From Winogradskyella marina (GTDB lineage: Bacteria > Bacteroidota > Bacteroidia > Flavobacteriales > Flavobacteriaceae): a DNA stretch of 64,000 bases. The notes beneath the pieces were generated by a model. It was not told where the DNA came from, did no database searches, and saw nothing but the letters and a program-made list of their open reading frames with translations. Below are positions 54,884-63,238 of this stretch, one piece after another; the first letter of the stretch is position 1; each line of letters starts with the position of its first letter. The stretch is from positions 1 through 64,000 of the forward strand of contig NZ_JADOET010000003.1 of assembly GCF_015645385.1 (NCBI RefSeq), in the 5' to 3' direction. Position numbers and translations under genes: made by a program.

Positions 54884-55684
54884 ATGCGACATCTACTTAT
54901 TTTAATTTTATGCTTAACGACGGTTTATGGCTATAGTCAAGATACTACTGCCACCAAGACACCTTCAAAAGTAAAAGGAACTTTAGTTAGCTCCACAACA
55001 AGTTTACCTTTAGCAGAAGCAAACATTGTAAATATCAATGAAGTTGTTGGAACCGCAACAAACGATGATGGAGAGTTTGAAATAAGAGCTAAAGTTAACG
55101 ACACTTTACATTTATCGTATTTAGGATATAAGTCTATTAAAGTTAGAGTTACCAATGACTGGGTGAAATTTGGTAATACTGAAATTGCAATGACCGAATT
55201 AGCCTTAGCCTTAGAGGAAGTTACCGTAAAACAACTAGAATTAACAGGTTATTTAGAAGTCGATATGAATCAGGTTCCTATTACCTCTAATAATCGTTAT
55301 CGTATTTCTGGCTTACCTGGTCAAGGTTATGAAGCTGGAAAACCTAACTTGGCGTCACGTGTACTTGGTGCTATTTTTAATCCTGCAGATTTTTTATACA
55401 ATATGTTTGGCCGTAAGCCTAACGAAATGCGTAAGCTAAAGAAAATGAAGGAGGATGATGAAATTAGAAGTCATTTATCTAAGCGTTTTGATAGAGAAAT
55501 GTTATTGGTGTTATTACAAGTCACAAGATACGACTTAGACGAAATTGTAAACCAGTGTAATTATTCAAAAGACTTCATTAACACAGCTAATGACCTTCAA
55601 ATTTTAGATGCCATAAGTATTTGCTACGAAGAATATAAAGTCATCAAAAACAGTAAAGAAAGAAAGAATAACAAAAAGGAATAA
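54884..55684 (+). CDS. secreted protein with carboxypeptidase-regulatory-like domain
   Basis: A 266-aa exported protein: signal peptide MRHLLILILCLTTVYGYSQ, then a CarboxypepD_reg-like beta-sandwich (about 28-110; VKGTLVSSTTSLPLAEANIVNINEVVGTATNDDGEFEI, LHLSYLGYKSIKV), the fold at the front of TonB-dependent receptors but without a barrel. The C-terminal 130 residues are helical and basic. Probably periplasmic. Single gene with its own promoter region in 54770-54883. Confidence 0.82.
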   Translation: MRHLLILILCLTTVYGYSQDTTATKTPSKVKGTLVSSTTSLPLAEANIVNINEVVGTATNDDGEFEIRAKVNDTLHLSYLGYKSIKVRVTNDWVKFGNTEIAMTELALALEEVTVKQLELTGYLEVDMNQVPITSNNRYRISGLPGQGYEAGKPNLASRVLGAIFNPADFLYNMFGRKPNEMRKLKKMKEDDEIRSHLSKRFDREMLLVLLQVTRYDLDEIVNQCNYSKDFINTANDLQILDAISICYEEYKVIKNSKERKNNKKE

Positions 55685-55694
55685 ATCGTATTCA

Positions 55695-56057
55695 CTAAGC
55701 ATCAGAATGTAAGGCAATTTTATTTCCTTCTGTATCTATAAACATTCCCATAAAACCATTTTCTTCCGAAATTTTTGTTTTTTCTAAGCCTATTTTTCCA
55801 CCTGCAGCTTCTACTCTATCGAGTTCTATTTGTACATCTTTAGATATAAAGTAGATTAATACTCCGTCTTTACTTGGCACATATGAGTTTTGTTTAATGA
55901 GTGTTCCGGTTGACCCATAAGCTCCGTTATTGTTAGGAAACCAACCCATTATTAAACCATCAAATTCTACATTTTTTATAGCAACCTTAAAAACTGTTTC
56001 GTAGAACTTTTTTGCACGTTCCATATCGTTAACCGGAATCTCAAACCAACCTACCAT
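55695..56057 (-). CDS. VOC-family (glyoxalase-like) protein
   Basis: A 120-aa protein of the vicinal oxygen chelate fold: VGWFEIPVNDMERAKKFYETVF at the start and VEAAGGKIGLEKTKISEENGFMGMFIDTEGNKIALHS at the end, as in the glyoxalase/bleomycin-resistance superfamily. Such proteins bind a metal between two modules; the metal ligands are not certain here. Substrate unknown. It starts 33 bp after trmH ends on the same strand side, so a shared transcript is possible. Confidence 0.88.
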   Translation of the reverse strand: MVGWFEIPVNDMERAKKFYETVFKVAIKNVEFDGLIMGWFPNNNGAYGSTGTLIKQNSYVPSKDGVLIYFISKDVQIELDRVEAAGGKIGLEKTKISEENGFMGMFIDTEGNKIALHSDA

Positions 56058-56090
56058 AATTTATATTTTAGTGAGTTAAATTTACAAAAA

Positions 56091-56747
56091 TTATGACTTC
56101 AAATTATAACGTTCTACAATGGCATCATAATCTTTTAGTGTTTTTTTAATCCAATCAATACGTTTTTCTATAATCTCTTCATCTGTTAGTTGCCAGTTAA
56201 TATCTGACTTTCGTAATTGCGCTGTGACATGTTGAAGAATAATAGCCGCAGACACCGAAATATTCAAGCTTTCTGTAAAGCCAACCATCGGAATTTTAAG
56301 GAAACAATCGGCTTCATCTAATACTTGTTGCGATAGCCCTTCAGATTCTCTTCCAAAGAAAAAACACGATTTTTTAGAAATGTCAAAATCAATCAACTCA
56401 CAATCATCTCTGTGTGGTGTTGTTGCGACAATTTGATAGCCTTTATCCTTAATATCAGAAATACAATTTTCTATGGAGTGATATCGATTAAGATCTACCC
56501 ATTTTTGCGCTCCCATTGCAATTTCTCTATCTATACTTTTAGAATTCACCTCTTCTACAATACTTAATTCTTGTATTCCGAATACATCACAAGAGCGCAT
56601 TACAGCACTTGTATTATGTAATTGATATACATCTTCTGTTGCAACCGTAAAATGCTTGGTTCGGTTTGGTAATATCGTTTTAAAGCGCTCTATACGACCT
56701 GGAGTTACAAAGCCTTCTAAGTATTCTAAAAGTTTTAAATCTTGCAT
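56091..56747 (-). CDS. trmH: tRNA (guanosine-2'-O-)-methyltransferase TrmH
   Basis: A 218-aa SPOUT methyltransferase of the SpoU/TrmH group, which methylates the ribose of G18 in the D-loop of tRNAs. The three SpoU motifs are visible: NTSAVMRSCDVFG, FFFGRESEGLS and IPMVGFTESLNISVSAAIIL. C-terminal helix extension (about 180-218) is as in TrmH. Divergent from the sirtuin gene. Confidence 0.92.
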   Translation of the reverse strand: MQDLKLLEYLEGFVTPGRIERFKTILPNRTKHFTVATEDVYQLHNTSAVMRSCDVFGIQELSIVEEVNSKSIDREIAMGAQKWVDLNRYHSIENCISDIKDKGYQIVATTPHRDDCELIDFDISKKSCFFFGRESEGLSQQVLDEADCFLKIPMVGFTESLNISVSAAIILQHVTAQLRKSDINWQLTDEEIIEKRIDWIKKTLKDYDAIVERYNLKS

Positions 56748-56837
56748 AGGTCAAAAATACTAAAAATGGAACTGACCATACCCTGAAAATTATAGGTACT
56801 TTACACGCATTAATCTAATTTTGGTTATTTTTAATTT

Positions 56838-57518
56838 ATGAAAAAACATATTGTTGTACTAACAGGAGCTGGCATAAGTGCCGAAAGTGGCATAAAAACA
56901 TTTAGAGATGCAGATGGACTTTGGGAAGGACACGACGTTATGGAAGTCGCTTCACCCGAAGGTTTTGCACGTAATCCGGAATTGGTTTTAAACTTTTATA
57001 ATGAAAGACGAAAACAATTGAAGGATGTTGAACCCAACCAAGCACATAAAGATTTAGCAGCACTTGAAAACGATTATAACGTCACTATAATTACTCAAAA
57101 TGTTGATGATTTACATGAACGTGCAGGAAGTACAGCTGTCGTTCATTTACATGGCGAATTACGAAAAATAAGAAGTGTAGGAAATGAAAATGATATTAAA
57201 GACTTTACCGAAGATCTGTCCATAGGAGATTTGTGCGCAGAGGGCCATCAATTACGACCTCATATTGTTTGGTTTGGCGAAGCAGTTCCCATGATTGAAG
57301 AAGCTATAGAAGTATGCCAAAAAGCGGATATTTTAGTCATTATTGGTACGAGTATGCAAGTCTATCCTGCGGCCGGACTAATGGATTATGCCCCAGAAGC
57401 AACACCTATTTATTATATAGACCCAAAACCAGCCTACATGAATAACAACCGAGTACATCTCATTGAAAAATCTGCTACACAGGGCACCAAAACCTTATTA
57501 GAATTACTTAAAGCCTGA
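56838..57518 (+). CDS. cobB: NAD-dependent protein deacylase, sirtuin class III
   Basis: A 226-aa sirtuin that removes acyl groups from lysines with NAD+. Seen: GAGISAESGIKTFRD (NAD site), TQNVDDLHERAG, catalytic His in VHLHGE, and GTSMQVYPAAGL. FYNERRKQ has the Tyr and Arg of class III enzymes (as in E. coli CobB and SIRT5), which favour succinyl/malonyl-lysine. The usual four zinc cysteines are missing: only one Cys (GDLCAEG) lies in that region. ATG follows AT-rich sequence. Confidence 0.92.
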   Translation: MKKHIVVLTGAGISAESGIKTFRDADGLWEGHDVMEVASPEGFARNPELVLNFYNERRKQLKDVEPNQAHKDLAALENDYNVTIITQNVDDLHERAGSTAVVHLHGELRKIRSVGNENDIKDFTEDLSIGDLCAEGHQLRPHIVWFGEAVPMIEEAIEVCQKADILVIIGTSMQVYPAAGLMDYAPEATPIYYIDPKPAYMNNNRVHLIEKSATQGTKTLLELLKA

Positions 57519-57566
57519 TCGTTTACCAAGTATAATTTATGTTAAATTTTTTACAAACCCACCTTA

Positions 57567-57600
57567 AAACATACTAACTAGTATTTTTTATATATCTTTG
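57567..57600 (+). promoter_or_regulatory. tetR promoter and first operator
   Basis: 22-bp near-palindrome at 57567-57588 (AAACATACTA, AC, TAGTATTTTT) in the -33/spacer region, and the -7 box TATCTTTG at 57593-57600, only 3 bp before the ATG at 57604; the mRNA must be almost leaderless. The operator shape implies autorepression by the TetR encoded next. Confidence 0.7.
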
Positions 57601-57603
57601 AAT

Positions 57604-58206
57604 ATGGAACAAAAACAAAAGTCAGAATTTACCAAACAATTGATTCTTAACGAGTCGTTTAAATTATTCTATAAAAACGGATTTAAAACCACGAGTGTAG
57701 ATAAAATAATGAAGACGACCAACCTTACCAAAGGAGCGTTTTACCATCATTACAAAAGCAAAAAAGAACTTGGATTAGAGGTGATCAGTTCCAAAATACA
57801 ACAACGTGTTTACCAAGGAATGATCACGCCATTATACCAAGATGGCAATGCACTAGCCATATTAAAAGTTACGTTTTCAGAACGTTTAAAGTCTTTCTCT
57901 CAGTACGATAAGCAACATGGTTGCCCTATGAATAATTTCATTAATGAAATTGCCGATGAAGAAGAAGCATACCAATTGGCCTTAAAACGCATTGTAGAAG
58001 AATGGAAAGCGGCTTTAGTCTATTTACTTGAGCGTGGCAAAAAAGAACATGTCATCAATAAAACAATTTCTAGCAATGCTGTTGCGGTGTATTTAATTAG
58101 TTCTTTTGAAGGCATTCGAGGGATTAGAAAATTGTATAATGACGACAGCGTCCTCGATGATTATATTTTAGGACTTTCCCTATACCTCAACCAACTGAAA
58201 CCTTAA
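57604..58206 (+). CDS. TetR/AcrR-family transcriptional regulator
   Basis: A 200-aa repressor. N-terminal helix-turn-helix about 9-58 (LILNESFKLFYKNGFKTTSVDKIMKTTNLTKGAFYHHYKSKKELG, the classic TetR pattern), and a C-terminal ligand-binding domain with ISSFEGIRGIRKL. I start at the ATG at 57604; a TTG at 57598 lies within the -7 box. It should bind the two matching palindromes at 57567-57588 and 58223-58244 and so control itself and the three genes that follow. The inducer is unknown. Confidence 0.9.
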   Translation: MEQKQKSEFTKQLILNESFKLFYKNGFKTTSVDKIMKTTNLTKGAFYHHYKSKKELGLEVISSKIQQRVYQGMITPLYQDGNALAILKVTFSERLKSFSQYDKQHGCPMNNFINEIADEEEAYQLALKRIVEEWKAALVYLLERGKKEHVINKTISSNAVAVYLISSFEGIRGIRKLYNDDSVLDDYILGLSLYLNQLKP

Positions 58207-58222
58207 TATTTTTTTAATCTAA

Positions 58223-58244
58223 AAACATACCTGTTAGTATGTTT
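58223..58244. promoter_or_regulatory. second TetR operator
   Basis: AAACATAC, six bases, GTATGTTT, a perfect 8-bp-arm palindrome that matches the site at 57567-57588 at 17 of 22 positions. It ends 16 bp before the HAD ATG and overlaps TATGTTTA (58238-58245), a possible -7 box. Confidence 0.75.
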
Positions 58245-58260
58245 AAAAACAACCTTATAC

Positions 58261-59067
58261 ATGAGTACTAACCACAGAAGAAATTTTATTAAAAAGACAG
58301 CAATGTTAGGTGTCGCTGGAGCAACCTTACCACAGTTTGGATTTGCAGCACCTACTAAACCAGAAGAAAAAAAAGAAACTATGACTACAACAAGACCAAA
58401 AGTATTATTTTTTGACGTTAACGAAACCTTACTAGACCTTACTGCTATGAAAGATAGCGTAGGTAAAGTTTTAGGTGATAGAAGTGATTTATTACCATTA
58501 TGGTTTACAACCATGCTACAATATTCCTTAGTTACTACAGTAGGTAGACAATATAATGATTTTGGCATCATTGGTTCAGCAGCTTTACAAATGGTAGCAG
58601 CCAATCACGGCATTACAATTACTGAAGAAGACGCAAGAGCATCTATTTTAGGTCCAATACGTTCCTTACCTGCCCATCCTGAAGTAAAGCAAGCCTTAAC
58701 CGATTTAAGAGCTGCAGGCTATAAATTAGTATCCTTTACTAATTCCTCTAACAAAGGTGTAGAAACACAATTTAAAAACGCAGGATTATTAGATTATTTT
58801 GATGAACGCCTAAGCATTGAAGACATAGGAAAATTTAAACCCGATACAGATGCTTACGATTGGGCTGCAAGAAAAATGGGCGTAAAACCCAATGAATGTT
58901 TGCTTGTTGCTGCACACGGCTGGGATATTGCTGGTGCTATTTGGGCAGGATGGCGCGGTGCTTTTGTTGGAAGACCAGGCGCGCAACTGTATCCTTTAGC
59001 ACCAACTCCAGAAATTAATGAACCTAATTTAAAATTAATTGCCCAACGTTTAGTAGCTTTAAAATAA
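58261..59067 (+). CDS. Tat-exported haloacid dehalogenase-type hydrolase
   Basis: A 268-aa HAD-superfamily (L-2-haloacid dehalogenase type II) protein. Twin-arginine signal HRRNFIKK with Arg6-Arg7 and a hydrophobic run to about residue 30, then a catalytic domain beginning at Met41. The nucleophile is Asp52 in FFDVNETLLD; the Thr/Ser motif SFTNSSN and the Lys in IGKFKPD, and the later Asp in VAAHGWDIAGA, complete the site. Length and motifs fit dehalogenases, but the true substrate is unknown. The in-frame Met41 marks the usual cytosolic start, so the Tat signal looks added. Under the second TetR operator. Confidence 0.85.
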   Translation: MSTNHRRNFIKKTAMLGVAGATLPQFGFAAPTKPEEKKETMTTTRPKVLFFDVNETLLDLTAMKDSVGKVLGDRSDLLPLWFTTMLQYSLVTTVGRQYNDFGIIGSAALQMVAANHGITITEEDARASILGPIRSLPAHPEVKQALTDLRAAGYKLVSFTNSSNKGVETQFKNAGLLDYFDERLSIEDIGKFKPDTDAYDWAARKMGVKPNECLLVAAHGWDIAGAIWAGWRGAFVGRPGAQLYPLAPTPEINEPNLKLIAQRLVALK

Positions 59068-59074
59068 TAGTATC

Positions 59075-59809
59075 ATGTCACTAAAAAACAAAGTTATTAT
59101 TGTAACAGGTGCCTCAAGAGGTATAGGTAAAGAAATTGCCATTCAATTAGCTAAAAATGGCGCTAAAGTTATTGTTAACCATTCCAATAGTGAAGATGAC
59201 GCCAAGAATACGGTAAAGGTTATTACGGAAGCTGGAGGAATAGCAAGGGCCATAAAAGCAGATGTAAGTCAAAAAGTAGAGGTTACAGCATTATTCGATA
59301 AAACTATTGAGGTCTACGGAAAAGTAGATGTCTTAGTTAATAATGCTGGCGTTATGATTTCAAAACCTCTAAAAGATAACAGCGCAGAAGATTTTTCTAA
59401 ACAATTTGATGTTAACGTTAAAGGGATCTTTAATACCTTGCAAGAAGCGTTTCACAAATTGGCAGATAACGGGAATATTATAAATATTTCTTCAAGCACG
59501 GTAAAATTAATGTTTCCTACCTATGCTTTATACTCGGCATCGAAAGCAGCAGTAGAGCAAATGACACGTGTATTTTCAAAAGAAATTGGACGAGGAATCT
59601 CAGTAAATGCCCTTGCTCCTGGCGCTACAGAAACCGAATTATTTATGCATGGAAAATCACCAGAATTTATTGAAAAACTAAGCAGTATGAATGCCTTTAA
59701 CAGATTGGCTCAACCAATAGATATCGCCAAGGTCGTATTATTTTTAGCAAGTGACGATTCTAAATGGATTTCTGGTCAAATTATTGGTGCCAATGGCGCT
59801 TTAGTATAA
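59075..59809 (+). CDS. short-chain dehydrogenase/reductase
   Basis: A 244-aa SDR with a Rossmann fold: TGASRGIG at 11-18, NNAG at 89-92, and the catalytic Ser (about 140), Tyr153 and Lys157 (YSASK). Likely reduces a carbonyl with NAD(P)H. Starts 7 bp after the HAD gene and precedes the lipoprotein-peroxiredoxin gene by 20 bp, so it belongs to the TetR-controlled unit. Specific substrate unknown. Confidence 0.92.
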   Translation: MSLKNKVIIVTGASRGIGKEIAIQLAKNGAKVIVNHSNSEDDAKNTVKVITEAGGIARAIKADVSQKVEVTALFDKTIEVYGKVDVLVNNAGVMISKPLKDNSAEDFSKQFDVNVKGIFNTLQEAFHKLADNGNIINISSSTVKLMFPTYALYSASKAAVEQMTRVFSKEIGRGISVNALAPGATETELFMHGKSPEFIEKLSSMNAFNRLAQPIDIAKVVLFLASDDSKWISGQIIGANGALV

Positions 59810-59829
59810 AACCACGTAAAACTAAATAT

Positions 59830-61344
59830 ATGAAAATCAAAATCTTAACACTTATAACCTGTATTACATTAGCATCTTGTAACAATGGCAAAACGTCGGA
59901 TGCAGCAGCTAAAACGGGTACATCAGACTCAGAAAAAAAATCAGAAACAATAACTTTTAAAAACAAAGGACACGAATTAGTGTATGAACTCACTAAAAAA
60001 ACTGGAGACTACCAAACACTTTTAAACAAAAAAGACGTGGTTTATACCTATACCTATCAAACTCCAGATGGTAAAAAAGACGTCAGTACAGAGAAGTATA
60101 TATTTAATGGAGAATTATCCTATGGCGCATATAAGCAACACGAAAGAACACTTCCTAACTTAGAAGGTTTAATAGAACAAGGTTACGATGGTGACGAATA
60201 TTGGCTAAAACATAAGGGCAACCTAATCACCGATGATGAGGCTGCTTTAAAACGTGTCGCATTTAACCGCCCTACCAATTTTTACTGGTTTGCCATGTTG
60301 CCAAAATTATTGGATCCTGGGGTGACTTACGATTACTTAGGCGAAAAAAACATTGAAGACACAGCTTACGACATTGTAAAAATAGCCTTCACTTCAGAAA
60401 ACAATAAACCAACGGACATTTACCAGGTCTATATTAACAAAGACAGTGGTTTGGTCGATCAATTTTTGTTTACTGTTGCTGATTTTGGCGTTATGGAAAC
60501 CCCAAATCTAATGCAATTAGAATACGAAGATATCGATGGTATGTTAATTCCGACAAAACGTCAATATAAAAAATCTAATTGGGACGCTGAAGTCACGGAT
60601 GCTCCATGGATATATGTTACATGGACTAATATTTCATTTAATAATAACTTGAAAAAAGAAGAGTTTAAAAAAGAAAATACAATGACAAATCATACAGTCA
60701 CGTCCTTAAAATCAAAATTAGACGAGAAGAAAGCTAATTTTGAAAAAAATGCAGACGAAACTAAAAAAAGAATCTACAACGAAGGTTTTGAAGATGTAAA
60801 GAATAGCGATATCCTAAGTCAAGCAAAGCAAGTTGGTGACAAAGCGCCAAATTTTGTTTTAAAAAATGCCATAGGGAAAACCGTTGCTTTAGAAGCCTAC
60901 TTAAAAGAAGGCCCTGTAGTGTTAACTTGGTATAGAGGTGGTTGGTGTCCGTATTGTAATTTAACCTTACAACAATTACAACAAGAATTACCAAACTTTA
61001 AAGCGAACAATGCCAATTTATTAGCCTTAACTCCAGAATTACCTGACCAATCGATCAGTACAACTGAAAAAAACGATTTAGAATTTGAAGTTTTAAGTGA
61101 CATCGGTAACAAAGTCGCCAAAGATTATGGTATTGTATTTACATTAACAGATGCGGTTGCCAGTATTTACAATAAATCATTTGACATGAATAGCCACAAT
61201 GGAGATTCCTCTAACGCACTTCCTTTAGCGGCAACCTATATCATAAATGAAGAAGGAAAAATTGCATATGCATTTTTGGACACGGACTATCGAAATAGAG
61301 CTGAACCCTCTGAAATAACAGCATTTTTGAAGAATAATTTATAA
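59830..61344 (+). CDS. lipoprotein fused to a peroxiredoxin-like domain
   Basis: A 504-aa protein (ATG at 59830; the open frame runs upstream into the SDR gene in another phase). N-terminal lipobox LASC with Cys17; a beta-rich envelope domain (about 40-284) that ends in a basic linker; then an AhpC/TSA peroxiredoxin-like domain from Met285 (VGDKAPNFVL, GGWCPYC with Cys373 and Cys376, AATYIINEEGKIAYAF). The CPYC pair is thioredoxin-like. Met285 is exactly where a free-standing peroxiredoxin-like protein would begin, so this is a gene fusion or a stop-codon loss. Predicted to detoxify peroxides or electrophiles at the envelope. Confidence 0.85.
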   Translation: MKIKILTLITCITLASCNNGKTSDAAAKTGTSDSEKKSETITFKNKGHELVYELTKKTGDYQTLLNKKDVVYTYTYQTPDGKKDVSTEKYIFNGELSYGAYKQHERTLPNLEGLIEQGYDGDEYWLKHKGNLITDDEAALKRVAFNRPTNFYWFAMLPKLLDPGVTYDYLGEKNIEDTAYDIVKIAFTSENNKPTDIYQVYINKDSGLVDQFLFTVADFGVMETPNLMQLEYEDIDGMLIPTKRQYKKSNWDAEVTDAPWIYVTWTNISFNNNLKKEEFKKENTMTNHTVTSLKSKLDEKKANFEKNADETKKRIYNEGFEDVKNSDILSQAKQVGDKAPNFVLKNAIGKTVALEAYLKEGPVVLTWYRGGWCPYCNLTLQQLQQELPNFKANNANLLALTPELPDQSISTTEKNDLEFEVLSDIGNKVAKDYGIVFTLTDAVASIYNKSFDMNSHNGDSSNALPLAATYIINEEGKIAYAFLDTDYRNRAEPSEITAFLKNNL

Positions 61345-61526
61345 TATAATTAGTCTTAAAAGTGCTATTAGATTAATAGTTCTGTTCATATTCCTAAAAA
61401 AGTCAATAGTTACTAATGGCTTTTTTTCAGTTTATAACCAAAGGGTTTGCAAGAACTATGATTTTAAATTAACTTAGACGTATACAGTTACACGAATAAA
61501 CACTAATATTACGGTAATTTAAAAAC

Positions 61527-62048
61527 ATGAACCCCTACTATAGAGCTTCAAGTCATTCTAATCTTGATACCGTATTAGCGATATTAATGTGTTTAGCAAT
61601 TGGAGGTAGTATAGTATACGCTACTGACATCATTTGGATACAATTAATTTCTATTTTAATAACTATCGGAATTGTTGTTGTAATTATTTCCTATCAAAGA
61701 AAGCGAACTTTTACTATTAAATTCTTAGAGAACGAAATTATAATCGAATACAAATTTTTAAAGAAAAGGATACAAGTCCCTTATGCAGATTTATTAGTAA
61801 TTGAATTCTTATCCATACATAAATCAAGTGATAAAAATAGAATACAATTCAATACTAAAAATCAATTACAATCTTTGAGTTTTCTAGCGATTGCACACTC
61901 AGACCACTATATTGAATTTATAAAATGGTTAAAAACTAAAAATGAAAAATTAGAACTAAAAGTATTTCCATCAGACCATATATTAAATCACAAAATTCAA
62001 GAAATTTATGGTTTTAAATACCGAAAGATGCTTAAGAAAACACTTTAA
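61527..62048 (+). CDS. membrane protein, PH-like tail
   Basis: A 173-aa protein with two hydrophobic helices (about 14-33 and 37-56) followed by a basic beta-rich tail (IKFLENEIIIEYKFLKKRIQVPYADL, RIQFNTKN) of the YdbT/PH-domain-like kind. Unknown function; the tail faces the cytoplasm in that topology. The 182-bp gap before it is AT-rich. Confidence 0.65.
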   Translation: MNPYYRASSHSNLDTVLAILMCLAIGGSIVYATDIIWIQLISILITIGIVVVIISYQRKRTFTIKFLENEIIIEYKFLKKRIQVPYADLLVIEFLSIHKSSDKNRIQFNTKNQLQSLSFLAIAHSDHYIEFIKWLKTKNEKLELKVFPSDHILNHKIQEIYGFKYRKMLKKTL

Positions 62049-62119
62049 ATAAAATAGATATTTTTAAATTCACCAATAAATTAAGAAAAGTAAACAAGAT
62101 ATTAGTCTTGTATCTAATT

Positions 62120-62344
62120 ATGCCATCCAAACTAACTCATAAAACTATGAAATCACTAACAAAAAGAAAAACAATAGCCCTTTTATGCTCGGGAATATTT
62201 ATTATTTCTATAGCTCAACTTGTAGCACATTTTTCGCTAATTAACGATTTTGTCAAAGGAGCTGCTTTGGGAGTTGGAATTGGAGTATTAGTAATCGCTT
62301 TAATTTCGGGCAATTTTAAGACACAAACAAAATCATCAAACTAA
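62120..62344 (+). CDS. small membrane protein
   Basis: A 74-aa protein (ATG at 62120; a second ATG at 62147 is equally possible) with two hydrophobic helices, about 23-42 and 49-66 of this start, and a short polar tail. Function unknown. Its end overlaps the probable true start of the pseudouridine synthase. Confidence 0.6.
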   Translation: MPSKLTHKTMKSLTKRKTIALLCSGIFIISIAQLVAHFSLINDFVKGAALGVGIGVLVIALISGNFKTQTKSSN

Positions 62345-62385
62345 CAGAAAACCATAAGGTCTCTAAGCGTACAACTCCTATTCGA

Positions 62386-63204
62386 TTGCAGGAATATGGT
62401 GTCGGGATTTTTGATAGCTTCCCAACCAAATCTGCTTTAAAAAAAGCATTAAAAAAAGGCTATATTACAGTCAATGGTAACGCTGCTACTTCCGCTACAT
62501 TTATTAATGGTGGTGAGCTTATCAGCTTATCCGTTCCCGAACATGTGAATCCTAAGAAACGTTTAATTTTTAAACTCAAGGTTTTATTTGAAGATGATTA
62601 TTTAGCCGTAATTCACAAACCTGCAGGAATTTTAGTCAGTGGCAACCACTTTAAAACCATTACTAATGCTTTAATTCAAAATCTAAAACCAAGTCCTCTA
62701 GATGATGCCACCCAACCACAACCTGTGCATCGTTTAGATTTTCCTACCACTGGCATTTTATTAATAGGAAAAACCAAGCGTAGTATTCGCGCTTTAAATA
62801 AATTATTTGAAGACAGAGCGATAAAAAAAACCTATTATGCTGTTACCATTGGTAGCATGAAAGCCGAAGGTCGTGTTATAACAGAAGTAGATGGAAAAGC
62901 CAGCGAATCTATTTACAAAGTACACCAAACTGTTGCATCAACTCGATTTGGATATCTTAATTTAGTGGAATTAGAACCTTCGACAGGACGACGACATCAA
63001 CTACGAAAACATTTAGCTAGCATTGGAAACCCAATTCTCGGTGACAAAGATTACGGCATTGCATCGCTTATTTTAAATGGGAAAGGCTTATACCTACACG
63101 CCTATAGTTTAAACTTTGTGCATCCTTTTACAAAAGAAGAATTGTATTTAAAAGATGACTTCCCTGTAAACTTTAAAAAGATTTTTAATATTTTAGAACC
63201 TTGA
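62386..63204 (+). CDS. RluA-family RNA pseudouridine synthase
   Basis: An RluA-type enzyme with an N-terminal S4-like segment (KSALKKALKKGYITVNGNAATSATFINGGE) and the catalytic HRLDFPTTG (Asp in HRLD). LVELEPSTGRRHQLRKHLA is the family's C-terminal block. Given start is the TTG at 62386 (272 aa), but the frame is open from 62320 without an ATG and encodes ENHKVSKRTTPIRLQEY, which I judge part of the protein by memory of the family; a non-ATG start such as an ATC codon at about 62332 would then overlap the upstream gene. Target base in rRNA or tRNA unknown. Confidence 0.9.
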   Translation: MQEYGVGIFDSFPTKSALKKALKKGYITVNGNAATSATFINGGELISLSVPEHVNPKKRLIFKLKVLFEDDYLAVIHKPAGILVSGNHFKTITNALIQNLKPSPLDDATQPQPVHRLDFPTTGILLIGKTKRSIRALNKLFEDRAIKKTYYAVTIGSMKAEGRVITEVDGKASESIYKVHQTVASTRFGYLNLVELEPSTGRRHQLRKHLASIGNPILGDKDYGIASLILNGKGLYLHAYSLNFVHPFTKEELYLKDDFPVNFKKIFNILEP

Positions 63205-63238
63205 AATTAAACACTAAATAGTTTCAACAAACTAAGGC

